DNA of 64,000 nucleotides, taken from positions 129,463 to 193,462 of the forward strand of contig JBKECP010000013.1 of the NCBI GenBank assembly GCA_047974765.1, written 5' to 3'. The translations under genes and the position numbers were made by a program. Of this stretch, positions 60,466 through 64,000 are shown in pieces; position 1 is the stretch's first letter; each line of letters begins with the position of its first letter. The notes under the pieces are model-generated. The model did not search any database. It saw only the letters and a list, made by a program, of their open reading frames with translations, and was not told the origin of the DNA. The DNA is from JBKECP01 sp047974765 (GTDB lineage: Bacteria; Pseudomonadota; Gammaproteobacteria; Pseudomonadales; Halieaceae).

Positions 60466-62046
60466 TTAACGGCGACTTTGCTGTTTGCGCTTGTTACTAT
60501 TGCGGTTTAGTGCCAGACGGGCATCGCTGCGCAGAGCAGCCAGTTGCTCACTTATCGGTGCAATAGACTGTTCAAAGCGCTCCAGTTCAGATTTTGGCAG
60601 GGTTTTGGCCTTGGGCAGCTGTTTGTGAATTGTGCTCGGATTGCGATGCACGCCATCGACCAGAAATTCATAGTGCAAATGTGGGCCGGTGGCTGCGCCT
60701 GTGCTGCCTACAGTGCCAATAATATCGCTTTGAGCAACCCGTTGGCCCTGCTTGACCTTATGCTTATGCAGATGCAGATAACGAGTGACATAGCGATCAC
60801 CGTGCTGGATAAAAACAAAATTACCGTTGGCGCGAGTGTAGCCAACTCTGGTAACCCGGCCATCACCAGCTGCATAGACAGGGGTTCCGGTGGGGGCTGC
60901 GTAGTCGGTGCCACGATGAGGGCGTTTGGTCTTGTAGATCGGGTGCAGACGACGCATGTTGAAGTTGGAGCTGATGCGTGTGAAGTCAACGGGTGCCATC
61001 AGAAATGCTTTGCGCATGCTGACACCCTTGCCGTTATAAAAACCGATATCTCCGTCTTTGTCTTCGTAACGATAAGCAGAAAATGTCTGCCCCTTATTGG
61101 TAAAGGAGGCCGCTATAATATCGCCGTCCCTGTATTTCTTGCCGTCGAGATAAAGCTCTTCGTAAACGATGTCAATTGTGTCGCCTTTGCGCGGGTCAAG
61201 AACAAAGTCGATTACACCGCCAAAGATGCCGGCAAGTTCAAGAATTTTGGTTTGAGACAGTCCCATATCCTTGCCCGCCAGAGAGAGGGACGAGGTAATT
61301 TCACCGCTGGCCCAGGTCTCATGTACTTCGGGCTGACGTAGCTGGCGTTCGTTACTGAATTTGGCATCGGCACTGGCACGTTGATAGATCATTGTCTCAA
61401 CGGGGGAGACAATGTGCTTCACACCCAGTAGTTCACCCTCGGCATTCTGCAAAAAGGAGATGGTTTGACCCGGAAAAATGTGTGCAAGCCGTTTGCCTTC
61501 AGGGCTGTTGTAAACGACCTCGTGAACATCACCCTTATTAAAGCCTGCACGTTTGAAAATCAGAGAGAGGTTGTCCCCTTTGCGTACAGTTTGTTCCAGC
61601 CACTTTGTTATTGGCGTTGCCGACTCTGTGGCCAAAACCGGAAGGGCTTCAGTTGGTAACGGGGAGTCAGGGCTTTTGGCTCTCAATGACTGGACCAAAT
61701 GAGAGGGTAAGGATTCAAAATTGAACGATGGCGGGTGTGTTGTTACAGCTGATGTTGTTTCGACAGTTGCAGCGGTACTCAGCAGGCTTTGTGGGCTGGC
61801 TTGTACGGTATTCTCCTGATTCTTCTGCAGCAGTATACTGCCAGGTACCATGCCGTTATCGGTGATTGATATTTTGCTTTGTTCCTGATTGTCAGGAGTG
61901 ATAGTCACACCCACAACAACGGCGGCAGCTATGACTGCCGCCGCCAAAGTGTACTTGCTGTACTTGCTATATTTGTTGCGCTCGGGTTGGGGGCGAATTG
62001 GCGTTGCCCCCCGAGGCTTTACGCCCTGGCTCATAATCCTGATCAT
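60466..62046 (-). CDS. M23-family peptidoglycan endopeptidase with OapA-like region
   Basis: The protein has 526 residues. A short cytoplasmic N-terminus precedes one membrane anchor (TLAAAVIAAAVVVGVTI). A long linker follows, then an OapA/LysM-like domain (VRKGDNLSLIFKRAGFNKGDV). The C-terminal M23 domain has HRGTDYAAPTGTPVYAAGDG (zinc His and Asp) and GPHLHYEFLVDG (HxH). It is similar to MepM and to the Pseudomonas protein next to tyrS, and probably cuts cross-links during growth. ATG 62046 follows GGAAGA; ATG 62034 is also possible. Confidence 0.92.
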   Translation of the reverse strand: MIRIMSQGVKPRGATPIRPQPERNKYSKYSKYTLAAAVIAAAVVVGVTITPDNQEQSKISITDNGMVPGSILLQKNQENTVQASPQSLLSTAATVETTSAVTTHPPSFNFESLPSHLVQSLRAKSPDSPLPTEALPVLATESATPITKWLEQTVRKGDNLSLIFKRAGFNKGDVHEVVYNSPEGKRLAHIFPGQTISFLQNAEGELLGVKHIVSPVETMIYQRASADAKFSNERQLRQPEVHETWASGEITSSLSLAGKDMGLSQTKILELAGIFGGVIDFVLDPRKGDTIDIVYEELYLDGKKYRDGDIIAASFTNKGQTFSAYRYEDKDGDIGFYNGKGVSMRKAFLMAPVDFTRISSNFNMRRLHPIYKTKRPHRGTDYAAPTGTPVYAAGDGRVTRVGYTRANGNFVFIQHGDRYVTRYLHLHKHKVKQGQRVAQSDIIGTVGSTGAATGPHLHYEFLVDGVHRNPSTIHKQLPKAKTLPKSELERFEQSIAPISEQLAALRSDARLALNRNSNKRKQQSRR

Positions 62047-62196
62047 TAATATCTTCCAAGTGGCGGCAGTATATAAAAAAATATTCGACTTCGACAGTTC
62101 TTGCGGGTTTCTGGTTCACTCTTTTTTTAAGCTGTTGTATGGTTTGTCGCCCTTTTATTTGTATTTTTATTCTTATTGATTAGTTGAGACAGTAAA

Positions 62197-63492
62197 ATGA
62201 GTAGTGAGCTGCTAGCGGATTTACAGGCCCGTGGACTGATTTTTCAGATTGCCGGCGAGGATGAGCTTCCCAATTGGCTCAACGGAGGTTCGCGCACACT
62301 GTACTGCGGTTTTGATCCTACCGCTGACAGTCTCCATATCGGTTCACTGGTGCCTCTGTTGATGCTGCGCCGTTTCCAGTTGGCCGGACACAAGCCACTG
62401 GCGCTGGTCGGCGGCGCCACTGGTCTGATTGGGGATCCCAGTTTCAAGGCGCAGGAGCGCCAGCTCAATACGCCGGATATTGTTGCGGGCTGGGTTGATA
62501 AAATTCAGGCGCAGGTTTCCCGCTTTATTGATTTTGGCAGCGATGCCAGCTCTGCTGAGGTGATTAATAATCTTGACTGGACAGCGGGTGTGGATGTGCT
62601 CGATTTCCTGCGGGATGTGGGCAAGCACTTTTCCGTTAATGCAATGATTCAGAAAGAGTCGGTTAAGCAGCGTTTGCAGCGAGAGGGCAGTGGGCTTAGC
62701 TTCACTGAATTCAGCTATATGATTTTGCAATCCTATGACTTTGCCGAGCTGAATCGTCGTTATGGTTGCAGTTTGCAGATTGGCGGATCGGACCAGTGGG
62801 GCAATATTACCGGTGGCATTGATTTGACCCGGCGAGTTAATGGTGAGCGGGTGTTTGGTTTGACTATGCCGCTAATTACCAAGTCAGACGGCACCAAATT
62901 TGGCAAGACTGAGGCTGGCACGATCTGGTTGGATCCACAGCGTACCTCGCCCTATGCCTTCTATCAGTTCTGGCTCAATACGGCTGATGCGGATGTTTAT
63001 CGCTTTCTCAAGTATTTTACCTTTATCGATGTTGCTGAAATTGAGGCTATTGAAAAAGCCGATGCACAACGTGCCGGACGGCCAGAAGCACAGGCGGTGC
63101 TGGCTCGTGAGGTTACACGGCTGGTGCACGGTGAGGCGGGCCTGATGGCGGCACAGCGTATTAGTGAGGCGCTGTTCAGCGGTGATATCGATGCGCTCTC
63201 TGAGCCTGATTTTCAGCAGCTGGTACAGGATGGGCTGCCAGTAAGTAACCTGCGGCGTGACGCGCTACCTGAAACAGTGACTCAGATACTGACGGAGGCG
63301 GGTATGGCTACTTCTGGCAAGCAGATAAAGGATGCGCTTGGGCGTAGAGCTGTGCTGGTTAACAACCACGCCTTGAGTGCAGGAGATAATGCTAATTCGA
63401 CCGAGGTCTTTGCGGCAGCGCATGCCCGCTTTGAGCGTTATTACCTGGTGCGCCTGGGTAAAAAAAAGTACCACCTTTTCGAACTCGACTAA
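62197..63492 (+). CDS. tyrS: Tyrosyl-tRNA synthetase
   Basis: The protein has 431 residues. It charges tRNA-Tyr. The HIGH-class motif is DSLHIGSLVPLLML; GGSDQWGNITGGIDLTRR binds tyrosine; the KMSKS-type loop is KFGKTEAGTIWL. A C-terminal S4 RNA-binding domain (SGKQIKDALGRRAVLVNNHAL) completes it. The KFGKT form is the standard one for bacterial TyrS. It is followed by a ribosomal RNA operon promoter region, the same order as tyrZ and rrn in Pseudomonas aeruginosa. Confidence 0.96.
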   Translation: MSSELLADLQARGLIFQIAGEDELPNWLNGGSRTLYCGFDPTADSLHIGSLVPLLMLRRFQLAGHKPLALVGGATGLIGDPSFKAQERQLNTPDIVAGWVDKIQAQVSRFIDFGSDASSAEVINNLDWTAGVDVLDFLRDVGKHFSVNAMIQKESVKQRLQREGSGLSFTEFSYMILQSYDFAELNRRYGCSLQIGGSDQWGNITGGIDLTRRVNGERVFGLTMPLITKSDGTKFGKTEAGTIWLDPQRTSPYAFYQFWLNTADADVYRFLKYFTFIDVAEIEAIEKADAQRAGRPEAQAVLAREVTRLVHGEAGLMAAQRISEALFSGDIDALSEPDFQQLVQDGLPVSNLRRDALPETVTQILTEAGMATSGKQIKDALGRRAVLVNNHALSAGDNANSTEVFAAAHARFERYYLVRLGKKKYHLFELD

Positions 63493-63552
63493 GTATGAGT
63501 TGAGCATGGGCTGATTTTTTTTTGTGATTCAAAAATATTTTATAGAAAGGGC
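63493..63552 (+). promoter_or_regulatory. UP-element-like AT-rich region before rrn P1
   Basis: T-run at 63514-63522 and AAAAATATTTTATAGAAA at 63531-63548 stand directly upstream of the first promoter -35, the position of an UP element. The T-run, after the imperfect AACTC/GAGTT hairpin at the end of tyrS, could also be its terminator. Confidence 0.5.
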
Positions 63553-63581
63553 TTGCGTGCTCTTCGTGTGCTGCGTATAGT
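63553..63581 (+). promoter_or_regulatory. rrn promoter P1
   Basis: TTGCGT (63553-63558), 17-bp spacer, TATAGT (63576-63581), followed by the GC-rich discriminator TCGCCTCCC, the type that makes rRNA promoters respond to ppGpp and DksA. Confidence 0.7.
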
Positions 63582-63728
63582 TCGCCTCCCTTCAGCGAGG
63601 TGGGATGTATTGACTCGCTGTTTGAGACCTTTGTTAGGTGAGTGAAAGTAATTGACTTTCAATAACTTAACATGAGGTATGCGCTAAAAGCCTGGTTTTG
63701 GATTAAAGCAAAAATTTGCAAAAATCTG

Positions 63729-63756
63729 TTGCCAGAAACTGAATAATCGGTATAAT
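63729..63756 (+). promoter_or_regulatory. rrn promoter P2
   Basis: TTGCCA (63729-63734), 16-bp spacer, perfect TATAAT (63751-63756), then GCGCAAC discriminator. AT-rich ATTAAAGCAAAAATTTGC upstream (63700-63720 region) may be an UP element. Confidence 0.75.
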
Positions 63757-63813
63757 GCGCAACCTCGATTGGGGTGAGTCCTGATCAAGACCTCGAGTCC
63801 TTGCGGCTGAGGG

Positions 63814-63824
63814 TTGCTTAACAA
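63814..63824 (+). promoter_or_regulatory. boxA-like antitermination site in the rrn leader
   Basis: TTGCTTAACAA is close to boxA (TGCTCTTTAACA), about 60 bp after the P2 -10, where the Nus-factor antitermination complex loads on rRNA leaders. The remaining sequence to 64000 shows no protein gene and does not yet reach a recognisable 16S 5' end. Confidence 0.6.
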
Positions 63825-64000
63825 GAAGACAAAGACAGATGTGTGGGCACTTGTTGAGGTAGTAGCTACGGTTATTATCAGACACAAGTGACTCATAGAT
63901 TCTTTTGAATTTTTGATTTTCGAGTGTCTGAGCCGGGATTTGGATGTTGACGTGGGGTTTACCATGGAAACATTCCCTCTTGTACAGTTGTGCAGAGGTA

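Noticed and set aside
63684..63965. Minus-strand frames in the rrn leader
   Set aside because: The region has strong rrn promoter and boxA features on the plus strand; the frames are short and featureless.

Overview
The window is a chromosomal segment of a Gram-negative gammaproteobacterium. Outer-membrane biogenesis genes (lptD, surA), ubiquinone synthesis (coq7), AmgK/MurU peptidoglycan recycling, split trp loci (trpE apart from trpGDC) and the block argC-bactofilin-erpA-anmK-M23 peptidase-tyrS-rrn all resemble Pseudomonas-like gene order. I infer a Pseudomonadales/Cellvibrionales-type, probably marine, bacterium. Species-level identity cannot be read from the sequence.

Layout. 1-3746 is a strikingly AT-rich end of a surface-polysaccharide region: a LicD-like fragment, an O-acyltransferase, and a GT2 plus glycerophosphotransferase fusion. 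3772-11319 (minus strand) is lptD-surA-pdxA followed by two membrane proteins where ksgA-apaGH would usually stand. 11401-20439 (plus) carries amgK-murU, rpe, a trp leader/attenuator, trpE, a yybP-ykoY-type manganese riboswitch with an UPF0016 exporter gene, a PepSY/cytochrome b561 pair and trpGDC. 20467-32128 (mostly minus) carries crp/vfr, an OsmC gene (plus), coq7, purD, purH, dusB-fis, prmA, accBC, aroQ and dsbD. 32372-37958 (plus) is a DUF2333 gene and a Fur-boxed four-gene iron-uptake operon. 38000-50393 is mixed: aldo/keto reductase, LysR regulator, DUF1266 lipoprotein, pentapeptide protein, DNA polymerase II, PfkB kinase, PBP1b plus a TPR lipoprotein, a ModF-like double ATPase and a NUDIX hydrolase. 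50394-56525 (minus) is a heme block (hemL-hemB, hemJ) and a CLC chloride transporter, interrupted by repeats and a decayed IS1111-group element. 56667-63492 is argC, DUF6776, bactofilin, erpA, anmK, an M23 peptidase and tyrS. 63493-64000 holds the tandem promoters and leader of an rRNA operon whose 16S gene starts beyond the window.

The least ordinary content lies between the genes. A modular family of palindromic repeats occupies at least seven intergenic sites. It consists of small hairpin units separated by junctions such as AGGTTAATAA or CGCTATTA. The stems show compensatory changes between copies. Two copies form long composites about 37 kb apart in opposite orientation. One composite separates the putative manganese riboswitch from its gene. 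The other is directly abutted by the IS1111-like remnant. One copy supplies the last codons of the cytochrome b561 gene, and inverted copies of one unit bracket polB.

Other regulatory elements I can support are a trp leader peptide whose two Trp codons lie inside the terminator hairpin, a Fur box before the iron operon, a nested terminator-like structure after the LysR gene, and rrn promoters with a boxA-like site. I saw no CRISPR array, prophage or complete insertion sequence, and I did not recognise any tRNA gene or the start of 16S.
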